DNA of 64,000 bases from a marine gamma proteobacterium HTCC2080 (GTDB lineage: Bacteria; Pseudomonadota; Gammaproteobacteria; Pseudomonadales; Halieaceae). Below, in pieces: positions 51,633 through 60,679 of the stretch. Under the pieces are notes generated by a model. That model had not been told where the DNA came from. It ran no database searches and saw only the letters and a program-made list of their open reading frames with translations. Where the stretch lies: positions 248,001 through 312,000 of the forward strand of contig AAVV01000001.1 of NCBI GenBank assembly GCA_000169115.1, written 5' to 3'. Within the stretch, counting starts at the first letter, position 1, and each line of letters opens with the position of its first letter. The position numbers and the translations under genes were made by a program.

Positions 51633-52942
51633 CTGGGAAAAGTCAGGCAGTACCCCGAGGTCGAGTTCAGCGCTTTGGTAAATTTGCGCGGCTAGCAGGG
51701 GGAGTGGCGGGCAATATGCTTACGGAGGGCGTTAAGCAGGTCGCTTCCGGAAACAGGCCTAAGGCGCGAGACCTGTTGTTGACACCCACTAACGCCCGGC
51801 GGCTCACCAAGCAACTCGCTGAGATGCGTGGCGCGGCGATGAAGCTAGGGCAAATTTTTTCGATGGACACGGGTGATTTTCTGCCTCGGGAGCTAGCCGA
51901 TATTCTCGCGACACTTCGAGATGCGGGTTACGCCATGCCTAATGCCCAGCTCAGAGAAGTTTTGACGGATGCTTTTGGACCAGATTTTGAGAACAAACTC
52001 CGTGATTTCGAATTTCAACCCTTTGCCGCCGCTTCAATCGGACAGGTTCATCGTTTAACGACCAAGCAGGGTCGGTCGGCGGTGCTAAAAGTCCAGTATC
52101 CGGGCGTGCGGGAAAGTATCGACTCCGATGTCGATAATCTCGCCACCCTGCTGCGGGTTTCCGGATTGCTGCCTAAGCACATCGAAATCGCCCCCCTGCT
52201 CGATGAAGTTAAGGCGCAGTTGCGTGAGGAGGCCGACTACGAACAAGAGGCCCGCTACCTTAATGCTTTTGTTCGAGCGCTTGGGGATGACGAGCGTTTT
52301 CTGCTGCCTAGAGTTATCCCGTCTTTGAGTTCTTCTCGTGTACTGGGAATGACCTATGTTCCAGGGGTGCCTATTGAGGATGTGATTCATGAAAATCAAG
52401 AAGAGCGTAATCGGGTCATGTCACTGCTCTTTGAGTTGTTGTTAATTGAAATGTTTGAGTTAAGACTGGTTCAGACAGACCCCAATTTTGCTAACTACCG
52501 TTACGATTCCGAGAGCGGTCAGGTTGTGTTGCTCGATTTTGGCGCATCACGCCGCTTTAAAGCAGCGTTTACTGGAGCATACTTAGACTTGCTTAAGGCG
52601 GTGGTGGCAGATAACCAGGACGCAATGGCCGAGGCTGCGAATCGGATCGGTTATAAATTAGGCCCCGAGAAAACACCCTATCGCGATACCATTTTACAGC
52701 TTGCAACTGTGGTACTGGCGCCGCTAACCCGCGATGAGCCTTATGACTTTGGAAACTCTGAGCTTCCAAAACAGGCAGTAGCCATGGCCGGTGACATTCA
52801 GCGTTACAAAGAATTTTGGGAGGCGCCACCCGTCGACGTGGCGTACATTCATCGCAAAATTGCAGGGTTGTTTATGCTTGCGACCCGTCTCAGAGCCCAA
52901 GTTAATGTTAATGAGCTTCTTATGCCTTGGTTAGTCGACTAA
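51629..52942 (+). CDS. UbiB/ABC1 (AarF/ADCK) family atypical kinase, copy 2
   Basis: 437 residues, paralogue of the preceding gene. KLGQ at 72-75 (GAAMKLGQIFSMD), AAASIGQVHRLT, REEADYEQEAR and LLDFGASR. The two are clearly diverged, so this is not a recent duplication. Overlapping genes suggest that the products act together, possibly as a heteromer. Downstream is the Fe-S photolyase, 36 bases away, so a common transcript is likely. Confidence 0.88.
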   Translation: MTGKSQAVPRGRVQRFGKFARLAGGVAGNMLTEGVKQVASGNRPKARDLLLTPTNARRLTKQLAEMRGAAMKLGQIFSMDTGDFLPRELADILATLRDAGYAMPNAQLREVLTDAFGPDFENKLRDFEFQPFAAASIGQVHRLTTKQGRSAVLKVQYPGVRESIDSDVDNLATLLRVSGLLPKHIEIAPLLDEVKAQLREEADYEQEARYLNAFVRALGDDERFLLPRVIPSLSSSRVLGMTYVPGVPIEDVIHENQEERNRVMSLLFELLLIEMFELRLVQTDPNFANYRYDSESGQVVLLDFGASRRFKAAFTGAYLDLLKAVVADNQDAMAEAANRIGYKLGPEKTPYRDTILQLATVVLAPLTRDEPYDFGNSELPKQAVAMAGDIQRYKEFWEAPPVDVAYIHRKIAGLFMLATRLRAQVNVNELLMPWLVD

Positions 52943-52978
52943 CCACGGCATCATGATAACCAAGGTTTAATAAACAAC

Positions 52979-54499
52979 ATGCCAAACAGTAAACTGATTC
53001 TTGTTTTGGGCGATCAGCTGAGTTGGAGCAATCCGGCAATAGCGGCTGCCGATCCTCAAGCCGACGGCATCATACTGGCAGAGGTGCGGGAAGAGGCTTC
53101 TTATGTGCCTCATAATCGTCACAAAATAGCACTCATCTTCTCTGCGATGCGCCATTTTGCGCAGAGCCTACGCGAGCGTGGTTTTACCGTTTATTACACT
53201 GAGATAAGTGCAGGACTTACCAGTCTCGAGGATGCCTGCGCGGATGCACTCAAAAGGCATGCGGCAAAAAGTATCGAAGTTTGCAGCCCGGGCGAACATC
53301 GGCTACTGGCTGCGATGCGTGAGTGGTCTCCACGCCTCGGGGTTGCCGTAAACCTGCTGGAGGACACACGATTTTTAGCATCGAGTGCCGACTTCACAGC
53401 GTGGGCGACGGGCCGTAAACAGTTACGCATGGAGTATTTTTATCGGGAAATGCGTAAACGTTACGGCCTGTTGCTCGATGACCAAGATCCTTGCGGTGGT
53501 CAGTGGAACTATGACGCTGACAACCGTAAAGGTTGGCGTAATCAAGTAGAGATACCCGAGCGTGAGGATGTCTCCCCCGATGCCATCACGCAGCAGGTCA
53601 TTAACGAAGTGCTCGAATACTTTCCCGATAACCCCGGTGATCTAAGTCAATTTCGCCTTGCGGTGACTCATGAAGGGGCTCAGGAGCAATTTGACTGGTT
53701 TTGTCGTTATACGCTGGCAGACTTTGGGAATTACCAAGACGCGTTGCCGGAAGAGTCGCCCTGGGTATTCCACAGCCTTATTTCGATGTACCTCAACTGT
53801 GGCCTTCTCGAGCCATTAGCGCTGTGTCAACGGGTGGAAGCCGAGTATCGCGCTGAGCGCTGCTCTCTGGCGGCCGCTGAGGGGTTTATTCGGCAAATTT
53901 TAGGATGGCGCGAGTACGTGCGCGGAATTTACTGGTTGCTGATGCCTGAGTACGCCGAGCGAAATACCTTTGATGCCAGGCGGCCTCTCCCAGATTTTTT
54001 CTGGAACGCCCAGACCGACATGCGCTGCTTACAGCGGGCCCTGAGCCAGTCCCTCGATCTTGGCTATGCCCACCACATTCAGCGGTTAATGGTGATAGGT
54101 AACTTTGCCTTACTAGCTGGACTCGATGTCCAAAGCGTGTGCGCGTGGTATTTGGCCGTCTATGTCGATGCTTACGAATGGGTGGAACTGCCCAATACTG
54201 CGGGAATGGCTTTGTTCGCGGATGAGGGTGCCATGGCCAGCAAGCCTTATGCAGCAAGTGGTAAATACATTCAGAAGCAGGGCAATCACTGCAAGCAATG
54301 TCGTTACAACCCGGCAAAGATGACGGGAGATGAGGCCTGTCCTTATAACAGCCTCTATTGGCATTTTATCGATCGCAACGCAGCGTTACTCAGCTCCAAT
54401 CCAAGAATGGGTTTGATTATGGGGAACTGGCGAAAGCGTGATCCTGAAGAGAAGCAAGCTATCACGGCTTGGGCAAATACCCTGCTGGAACAGCTGTAA
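52979..54499 (+). CDS. Fe-S cluster cryptochrome/photolyase, (6-4) PhrB type
   Basis: 506 residues. Prokaryotic FeS-BCP family, which repairs (6-4) photoproducts using blue light, FAD and a lumazine antenna. N terminus KLILVLGDQLSWSNPAI. The four cluster cysteines fall at 350 (TDMRC), 438 and 441 (NHCKQC) and 454 (GDEACPYN), the same numbering as Agrobacterium PhrB. Other family blocks: MEYFYREMRKRYG, GWREYVRGIYW and VELPNTAGMALFAD. The DUF2256 gene and DASH cryptochrome on the other strand probably share its context. A repair role is known for the family; regulation was not visible. Confidence 0.95.
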   Translation: MPNSKLILVLGDQLSWSNPAIAAADPQADGIILAEVREEASYVPHNRHKIALIFSAMRHFAQSLRERGFTVYYTEISAGLTSLEDACADALKRHAAKSIEVCSPGEHRLLAAMREWSPRLGVAVNLLEDTRFLASSADFTAWATGRKQLRMEYFYREMRKRYGLLLDDQDPCGGQWNYDADNRKGWRNQVEIPEREDVSPDAITQQVINEVLEYFPDNPGDLSQFRLAVTHEGAQEQFDWFCRYTLADFGNYQDALPEESPWVFHSLISMYLNCGLLEPLALCQRVEAEYRAERCSLAAAEGFIRQILGWREYVRGIYWLLMPEYAERNTFDARRPLPDFFWNAQTDMRCLQRALSQSLDLGYAHHIQRLMVIGNFALLAGLDVQSVCAWYLAVYVDAYEWVELPNTAGMALFADEGAMASKPYAASGKYIQKQGNHCKQCRYNPAKMTGDEACPYNSLYWHFIDRNAALLSSNPRMGLIMGNWRKRDPEEKQAITAWANTLLEQL

Positions 54500-54738
54500 A
54501 GCAAATTTAGTCATCTGGGCTCAGGGGTGAACGTAAGCCAAGCCTTATCCCTAACTGAGAGAGCCAGGTTGGACAACGTTGCCAAGTGTTGGAGCCGAGG
54601 CGGCTCAAGAGGTGGCGGTGCGTTAGATTTGGAAATATCACGAATTACTATTTCAGATGGGCCAATGCGGCTCTTCTCTGAGGGGTCAAGTCGGCTCTGG
54701 GGGGCCAACGCGCTAGGGGGCGTAAGCGCTACTTGCCC
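54500..54738. pseudogene. Convergent intergenic region with possible TonB-plug remnant
   Basis: The plus-strand frame 54527-54742 (71 codons from GTG) reads DLEISRITISDGPMRLFSEG followed by SSRLWGANALGGVSAT. TonB-receptor plugs commonly read I-ERI-E-V-x-R-G-P ... L-x-G-x-x-A-x-GG-V-I-N. The match is suggestive, but the spacing between GP and GG is about seven residues too long, and no barrel or signal peptide is near. It may be a decayed fragment or chance. No other feature is seen. Confidence 0.22.
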
Positions 54739-54900
54739 TTAGCTTTTGTTGCGTGCTTTGTGACGCTGAGTTCCGCAGCGTTTTGAGCAGTAGACCACAT
54801 CGTCCCAATTATTTTTCCAGCGAGCGCGCCAAGTGAAAGGCAGCTGGCAGACCGGGCAGATTTTGGTGGGTAAATCGCTCTTCTTTCGCATACGGGGCAT
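54739..54900 (-). CDS. DUF2256 small zinc-ribbon protein
   Basis: 53 residues: KKSDLPTKICPVCQLPFTWR, then ARWKNNWDDVVYCSKRC. Four cysteines (15, 18, 38, 42) make a CxxC...CxxxC zinc site. The DLPTK-x-CPVC-x-x-PFTWR block is the DUF2256 hallmark. The start at 54900 overlaps the DASH cryptochrome stop (TGATG), so it is translated by coupling. Family knowledge: DUF2256 genes often neighbour photolyases or cryptochromes; function unknown. An earlier in-frame ATG at 54924 lies within the upstream gene. Confidence 0.85.
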   Translation of the reverse strand: MPRMRKKSDLPTKICPVCQLPFTWRARWKNNWDDVVYCSKRCGTQRHKARNKS

Positions 54901-56201
54901 CAGTGGTCCCCACCAATGGGCCAATCAGCTGCGTCAATGACATAGTGGGGCTGCGAGGGGCGATCGCCACCCCACTTGGCAGTAAAAACCCCTTGTGGGT
55001 CCCATTGTCCGGCCTGTTTATCAATATTGAAGTGACGGCCACCGCGAGGATCGCTGCCAACGCCTGCAATGTACTGCCAGTTGCCATAATTACTACCCAC
55101 GTCATAGTCGATGAGGTGTTTTTCAAAAAAAGCCGCACCAAATCGCCAATCAACTTTCAGTTCATTGATCAGGCAGCTCGCGGCTATTTGCCTGCCACGG
55201 TTACTCATCCAGCCGGTCGCCACCAGTTGTCGCATTAGCGCGTTGACCAAGGGAAAGTTGGTATCTCCGGCACACCATCGGGCAAAGTTTCTCGGATCAA
55301 AGGTGTTGGCGCGTATCTTCCCCGATCCACCGCCGATCTTGAACATTTGTGCATCATCAACAACGGCGCGCCAGTGAAAAAATTCGCGCCACAGAAGTTC
55401 GAAAAATAACCAGTAGGTGGACTCGTTGCTGAGGTTTTCGCGCTCGAAGCGGAAAACCTCGTGGGCAACCTCCCGGACTGACAAATTGCCATTGGCTAGC
55501 CAGGGTGACAGTGTGCTGGAGCCGTCCAGCGCATCGAGACAGTTTCGTGTCTCTTTGTATTGTGTAATTGAGCGGTCATCAAATACGAACTGTCGCAGGC
55601 GTCGCAGGCCTGCTGAGCGGCCCCCGGGTAGAGGCAGCATGGTCGGCTTCGAGATGTCTGCAGGTGGAATGGCATCAAACTGTGCGGCTGGGGGCGGTGG
55701 CAGGACCTCAGTGGAAGGGCTAGGCCCTCGGACATTGAGCTTTTCCACAGCGCGTCGGAATCCAGAGAAAACCTTGGGTAAGTCTTGTAGTTCAAAAGGC
55801 AGGTCTGATGGCTCAAAGAGGCTGTTGCCTCGATGCACTTGCAGAGGGACTGGCAGTTTTTGATCTAAATATGCGAGGGTCTTTCGTTCCTGAGAACCCG
55901 GCGTAAAGGTGGTGCTCACCTCAGTGATGGCAAACCTAGCGACGAGATCGGGCAGTACAAGTTCGGGAGAGCCCTCGAGCACCATCAGTGCTTGGCCCTG
56001 CTCAGCGAGTTGTAGATGAAGCTCCTGCAGTGATTCTCTTAGGAAGCGTTCGCGCTGGGCACCTACACCCACAAGGTTGCACCATGGGCGAGGCTTGGGC
56101 ATCAGATAAACACAAAGCAGTGAATCTGCGGCCGTATGGCTGGCAATCGCGGGATTGTCTCTGAGGCGCAGGTCGTTACGAAACCAGTGGAGGTGGCGCA
56201 T
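54900..56201 (-). CDS. DASH-type cryptochrome/photolyase
   Basis: 433 residues. N terminus LHWFRNDLRLRDNPAI gives the photolyase alpha/beta domain. The FAD domain has the DASH hallmark DYDVGSNYGNWQYIAGVGSD, then PRGGRHFNIDKQA, plus WREFFHW and MSNRGRQIAAS. DASH proteins repair cyclobutane dimers in single-stranded DNA and bind methenyltetrahydrofolate. The C terminus ends WPIGGDH with no extension. It runs toward the Fe-S photolyase gene and is coupled to the DUF2256 gene. Confidence 0.95.
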   Translation of the reverse strand: MRHLHWFRNDLRLRDNPAIASHTAADSLLCVYLMPKPRPWCNLVGVGAQRERFLRESLQELHLQLAEQGQALMVLEGSPELVLPDLVARFAITEVSTTFTPGSQERKTLAYLDQKLPVPLQVHRGNSLFEPSDLPFELQDLPKVFSGFRRAVEKLNVRGPSPSTEVLPPPPAAQFDAIPPADISKPTMLPLPGGRSAGLRRLRQFVFDDRSITQYKETRNCLDALDGSSTLSPWLANGNLSVREVAHEVFRFERENLSNESTYWLFFELLWREFFHWRAVVDDAQMFKIGGGSGKIRANTFDPRNFARWCAGDTNFPLVNALMRQLVATGWMSNRGRQIAASCLINELKVDWRFGAAFFEKHLIDYDVGSNYGNWQYIAGVGSDPRGGRHFNIDKQAGQWDPQGVFTAKWGGDRPSQPHYVIDAADWPIGGDH

Positions 56202-56449
56202 AAGGTGCTCTAAAGGGGTTTGTGGCGTTACGGCCTATTTCAGGGTTTGGATTTAAGTCTCTTCAGAAGATTCTTTGTTCTGCGGGTTTTGAATCTGGGG
56301 CGAGGACCAGGGATGCTGGCGAAAGCGGGAACAAAAATATGTAAATAGTTGGATAGAGACGGGATTTTTTGCTTCAAAAAGATCATTTTTATCGCATCAT
56401 AGTGGCTCAGGTTTTCCCCCTGCTTAAGCCACTACTTCGGAGATCACTC
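56202..56449. other. Divergent region between DASH cryptochrome and TonB receptor
   Basis: About 250 bases upstream of both genes, so both promoters must lie here. I see no clear promoter hexamers. GGAG at 56439 is the ribosome site of the TonB receptor. The reading frame of the receptor is open back to 56369, but that segment precedes the ribosome site. Confidence 0.5.
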
Positions 56450-59400
56450 ATGTCGTCACCCGTTACAAAGTATTTCGCTCGTAAAGCGCTTGCCCACGCC
56501 ATCGCTGGAGCTGCCGTTTTCACTGCCGCGAGCTTCCCCGGAACTGTTTACGCACAAGAAACTTCAGCCATGGTGCGCGGTAGCGTGACCGATATGTCCG
56601 GCGCAGCGGTTGCCGGCGCTGATGTTGTGATTACATCGCAGCGCACGGGTATCGAGAAACGCGTTACTACCGATGAGCGCGGATATTACTCGGTCCGAGG
56701 ACTTCCCGCAGGTGTCACTTACGACGTTAGCGTTGACGCTAATGGTCTGCAAAAGGCAATGACCGATGACCTGCAGCTGGCTGTGGGCCAGCAAGCTGTC
56801 CTCAACTACGCATTGAGCACTGAAGAGGAAGTTATTGTTATCGGTCAACGGATTGCGGTGGCGGAAACTGCGATTGGTCCTAACGCCGTGTTTGATTTAA
56901 AGAGCCTTGAGGATTCTCCTGCCATTAACCGAAATATCACCGATGTTATCCAGCAAGATCCGAGAATTTTTGTCGATCAATCTCGGGGTGATGTTGATGC
57001 CATTCAGTGCAACGGTGCTAACCCCCGTTTTAACAGTCTTACGGTTGATGGTATTCGCCTCAATGATGGCTTTGGCCTAAACAGCAACGGGTATCCGACC
57101 CAGCGAATGCCTTTTCCCTACGACGCGATTTCCAGTGTCGCAGTAGAGATGGCGCCCATGAGTGTTGTTTACGGTGGATTTTCCGCCTGTAACGTCAATG
57201 CCGTGACAAAGACAGGTGCCAATGAGCTGTCGGGCTCGGTATTTTTTGATTATGGCTCCGATTCCCTGCGTGGTGACAAGCTGGAGGGCGACAGCATTGA
57301 GTCTCAGGATTATGAGGAGACACGCTGGGGTTTTGAACTCGGTGGTGCGCTAATTGAAGACAAGCTGTTTTTCTATGGTGCCTACGAAAAATACGACGGT
57401 GCCGACCTCAATGATCGAGGTTCAATTGGTTCGGGGGCGGTTAACGAGGTGCTGATATCACAGGCAGAGCTAGACCGTATCGCACAAATTTCCAGCGATG
57501 TTTACGGGTATGAAGCCGGTCGTACAGTAGCCGAAGCCTTCGACTTCGAAGATGAAAAGTATCTGGCTAAGATTGATTGGTACGCCACAGATACCCAGCG
57601 CCTTGCCTTTACTTACATGTACAACGATTCATTTAACTTTTCGCCTTCAGACGGTGACTTGAACGAGTTCGAATTTGACAAGCACTTCTACAAGCGGGGT
57701 TCAGAGCTCACTTCATACACCCTCAATTGGTACTCCGATTGGAGTGCCAACTTCTCGACTGAAGTGCGCTACTCGATCAGCAACGTTGATTTTCTTCAGC
57801 AGTCCGTTTCGGGCCCAGATTTTGGCGAAGTTCAGATTCGTGCGGGCGACGGCGTAACCGTTTATCTAGGTCAAGATGACAGCCGTCAGGCCAATGATCT
57901 CGAGTGGGACACCGACCAAATGGTCTTGCGCGGCTATTACAATCTCGGTGACCACACCATCACGGGAGGGTTTGAGCGCGAGTCAATCGAGGTATACAAC
58001 CTGTTTTATCAGCACACCGATACCGAGATGCGTTTTAACAGTATTGATGATTTTGAAAACGGTCTCGCGGCTCGGGTTTATTACGGTAATGCCCTGAGTA
58101 ACAACGAGCTCGACGCGGCGGTTGACTGGAGCTACGACGTCAGCAGCTTTTACATCGAAGACAAATGGCAGGTGACCAATAGCCTATTGCTGACTTTTGG
58201 TCTGCGCTATGACTATTACGAAACTGACGATGTGCCCAACGAGAACCCCGACTTTGTCGCTGACTACGGTTTCTCAAATACCGCGACCCTCGACGGTATT
58301 GATCTGCTGTTGCCTCGCTTTGGCTTCACTTGGGACGCTTCCGATGCAGTGACTGTTCGCGGCGGAATTGGCTTATTTTCAGGCGGCAACCCTAATGTTT
58401 GGTACTCCAACGTCTACTCAAACACCAACACTACGGCGGTGCAGACTCAGGACCGTGGACCCGATCGTGGCGGGGTCGATCTATTCGCACAAAACTATGT
58501 TTATTGTGAAGATACCGCACCCACGTGTGGGCCGGGCTACGGTGTCCCTGAGAATCTCGCGGCACAGGTTGCGGCGGGAGATGGTAGTAACTTTGAGATC
58601 GTCTACCTCGATCCAGACTTTGAAGCACCGACAGAGTGGAAGTATGCCCTTGGTGCAACTTGGGAGATGGGCAATGGCTATGTACTGAGTGCCGATGCTC
58701 AAATCACTCGAGGCGAGGACACGGCAATTTATAAGCACGGCGACCTGGAATTTACGGGTGAGTTCAACGACTTTGGTAACGGCTACCCAATCTACGATAG
58801 TGTTCGGACGTCATCGTTTGTCTTAACCAACAGTTCCAAAGGCAATGAATCGGAGTCGCTGTCGGTGAGTTTGTTTAAGGCCTGGGATTTTGGTCTAGAT
58901 ATGCGACTTGGCTACGCGTGGACTGATGCAAAGGATGTGAATCCAATGACGTCATCTGTGGCGTTTTCCAACTACGTCAATCGCACCTTCTATGACCCTG
59001 AAGAAGAGGTCTTGTCTACGTCAAACTACAATATAGAGCATCGCTTTACCGCAGTTCTTAACTACTCGACTGAATGGTTTGGTAACAACGCCACTCGTTT
59101 CACGGTCTTTGCCCAAGGCAATTCAGGCTACCCCTACAGCATCACTCTTGAGGGGGCTGATGGCACCATCGGGGCCTACGGCTTTACGCCCTATCTCGAC
59201 TTCGTTGACCATGTTCTTGTGGAGCCGGGCACACGCAATCAAGAAGAGGGTAGCAGTTGGTTTAAAGTGGACCTGCGTGTTTCACAGGAGTTCCCTGGGT
59301 TTTCCGATGGACACAAAGGCAGTGCGTTTATTGTCGTTGATAACCTGACGAACTTAATCAACGATGACTGGGGGATTATGGAGAAGCCCATTTTCCCTTA

Positions 59401-59500
59401 TGGCGTAACGCAGGATCAGCAGGCTAACGGACAGGCGCAAACGCGCATCGGTGATGCCTCGCTTTGGGAGATCCGGGTTGGTATGAACTATCGGTTCTGA
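56450..59500 (+). CDS. Oar-like TonB-dependent receptor with N-terminal carboxypeptidase-like domain
   Basis: 1016 residues from ATG 56450 (GGAG seven bases upstream). The signal peptide is about 1-35, ending TVYA. Residues about 38-115 form a CarboxypepD_reg-like beta domain: MVRGSVTDMSGAAVAGADVV and GYYSVRGLPAG. The plug follows, with a TonB-box-like EEEVIVIGQ near residue 125 and NSLTVDGIRLNDGFG. The remainder is the 22-strand barrel; the last residue is F, as expected for BamA-assembled barrels. Oar-type receptors take up or export proteins and large organic ligands. It is followed by a secreted nuclease and a nucleoside transporter, which may hint at the ligand class. Confidence 0.9.
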   Translation: MSSPVTKYFARKALAHAIAGAAVFTAASFPGTVYAQETSAMVRGSVTDMSGAAVAGADVVITSQRTGIEKRVTTDERGYYSVRGLPAGVTYDVSVDANGLQKAMTDDLQLAVGQQAVLNYALSTEEEVIVIGQRIAVAETAIGPNAVFDLKSLEDSPAINRNITDVIQQDPRIFVDQSRGDVDAIQCNGANPRFNSLTVDGIRLNDGFGLNSNGYPTQRMPFPYDAISSVAVEMAPMSVVYGGFSACNVNAVTKTGANELSGSVFFDYGSDSLRGDKLEGDSIESQDYEETRWGFELGGALIEDKLFFYGAYEKYDGADLNDRGSIGSGAVNEVLISQAELDRIAQISSDVYGYEAGRTVAEAFDFEDEKYLAKIDWYATDTQRLAFTYMYNDSFNFSPSDGDLNEFEFDKHFYKRGSELTSYTLNWYSDWSANFSTEVRYSISNVDFLQQSVSGPDFGEVQIRAGDGVTVYLGQDDSRQANDLEWDTDQMVLRGYYNLGDHTITGGFERESIEVYNLFYQHTDTEMRFNSIDDFENGLAARVYYGNALSNNELDAAVDWSYDVSSFYIEDKWQVTNSLLLTFGLRYDYYETDDVPNENPDFVADYGFSNTATLDGIDLLLPRFGFTWDASDAVTVRGGIGLFSGGNPNVWYSNVYSNTNTTAVQTQDRGPDRGGVDLFAQNYVYCEDTAPTCGPGYGVPENLAAQVAAGDGSNFEIVYLDPDFEAPTEWKYALGATWEMGNGYVLSADAQITRGEDTAIYKHGDLEFTGEFNDFGNGYPIYDSVRTSSFVLTNSSKGNESESLSVSLFKAWDFGLDMRLGYAWTDAKDVNPMTSSVAFSNYVNRTFYDPEEEVLSTSNYNIEHRFTAVLNYSTEWFGNNATRFTVFAQGNSGYPYSITLEGADGTIGAYGFTPYLDFVDHVLVEPGTRNQEEGSSWFKVDLRVSQEFPGFSDGHKGSAFIVVDNLTNLINDDWGIMEKPIFPYGVTQDQQANGQAQTRIGDASLWEIRVGMNYRF

Positions 59501-59520
59501 GTGCCCGACAACCAACAATG

Positions 59521-59545
59521 GGGCGCCTTTAGGTGCCCTTTTTTT
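59521..59545 (+). terminator. Terminator after the TonB receptor
   Basis: GGGCGCCT pairs with AGGTGCCC (one G-T pair) across a two-base apex and runs into seven T residues. Its T tract touches the stop of the convergent nuclease gene. Confidence 0.9.
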
Positions 59546-60371
59546 ATCGTTTTGACTGACTAAAAGCCCAATCTAACAATGCGGCAAGTCGCGTCGCTGC
59601 TCTGCGTATTTGTAGGTCAACTGCGGAACGGTTGCTGATCAAATACTGGCTGGTCAGGGTTTGCAGTCTAGTGCCGTGGCGGTAATGTACTTTAGCGTCA
59701 TTGAGCACCGATAGCGTTTCATCGGCCCAAGCTATGATCTCGACCTCGGGGTTTAGCAGCAAAGGTCGCTCAATGGGCGTTGCGGTGGCCGCTACAGACG
59801 GTTGGTCTTGGTACCTGAGAATCAGACCGTCCCATACGGCGTGCATACTTACTCGCTCACGTTTTTCGTTCAATTGCAGAGCTAGCTCCTCGGGTAATTC
59901 CAAGCGGTAGGTATTCCCACCTAAATCACTGGCATAGCCCAAATGCAGCGGTTGATGCAGATCTCCAATCAGATGTCCTACCCATAACAATGCCTCTCGG
60001 CGCTGATTAGTGGGGGCGTGCTTCAGGCGATGAATTTGTTCGTTGAGTGCAGCAATAATATCGCCGCCCTCAGGACGGGGAGCATTGCCAATGCTTAGGG
60101 TATCGGGAGGGGCATTAAGGTAATGCCATTGGCGGGTTTCGGGACGTTGGCCTTTGATTTCGTCAGCCCAACTGCATAGCTCTCCTAAAGGTGCATCGAG
60201 AAGGTCTGCAATCGCCGCTAGGGTAGCGGGCTGGACTTGCGCAACAGCTTGTTCACAAACCTGTTGGTGCCCATCGTCCCACCAGGCATTTGCAGAGCTG
60301 CATACCAAGCCAATCAGCAGGCTTAAAAAGGAGAATATCGATTGTCTTAACACGGTTGTTGGCACCTTCAT
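59544..60371 (-). CDS. Secreted S1/P1-type nuclease
   Basis: 275 residues. The signal peptide ends at Ala29 (SSANA), so the mature protein starts with Trp30, whose backbone is a zinc ligand in P1 nuclease. Other zinc ligands are visible: DDGH, WADEIK, RQWHYLN and LLWVGHLIGDLHQPLHLG. These enzymes cut single-stranded DNA and RNA and remove 3'-phosphates, usually outside the cytoplasm. It could feed the nucleoside transporter encoded at 61145. Minus strand, convergent with the TonB receptor. Confidence 0.92.
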   Translation of the reverse strand: MKVPTTVLRQSIFSFLSLLIGLVCSSANAWWDDGHQQVCEQAVAQVQPATLAAIADLLDAPLGELCSWADEIKGQRPETRQWHYLNAPPDTLSIGNAPRPEGGDIIAALNEQIHRLKHAPTNQRREALLWVGHLIGDLHQPLHLGYASDLGGNTYRLELPEELALQLNEKRERVSMHAVWDGLILRYQDQPSVAATATPIERPLLLNPEVEIIAWADETLSVLNDAKVHYRHGTRLQTLTSQYLISNRSAVDLQIRRAATRLAALLDWAFSQSKR

Positions 60372-60679
60372 AACTTTTGGATTGTTAACGCTTTACCTTG
60401 TTGCAGAAGACCAATTTTTCACAGAAGAACTGGCTTTTGCGCAGGATATTAGACAGCCTTTCTCAAAAACGATTTCAGCGCGTTTGGGTCGCTTTCGTTG
60501 AATTTATCCTACCGTCACTAGAGCGCAAGGCCTTGGATTCTAACCGGTAAAAGCCACAGACCAGTTATGGGGTTGCAGTGGAACCGTCAACGGTGTGGCT
60601 TTAGCGCATCATGGGGTATTATCTGGGGGCGGCCCCAACTCATTCTTCTCAGCGCACCATAGGGTGTTCGGAGTAACCA
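60372..60679. other. Divergent intergenic region
   Basis: About 308 bases between the nuclease start and the small CxxC-protein gene. No gene and no clear promoter pair were recognised. Confidence 0.5.

Noticed and set aside
55417-55863. 148-codon plus-strand frame
   Set aside because: Antisense to the DASH cryptochrome, arginine/serine-rich shadow.
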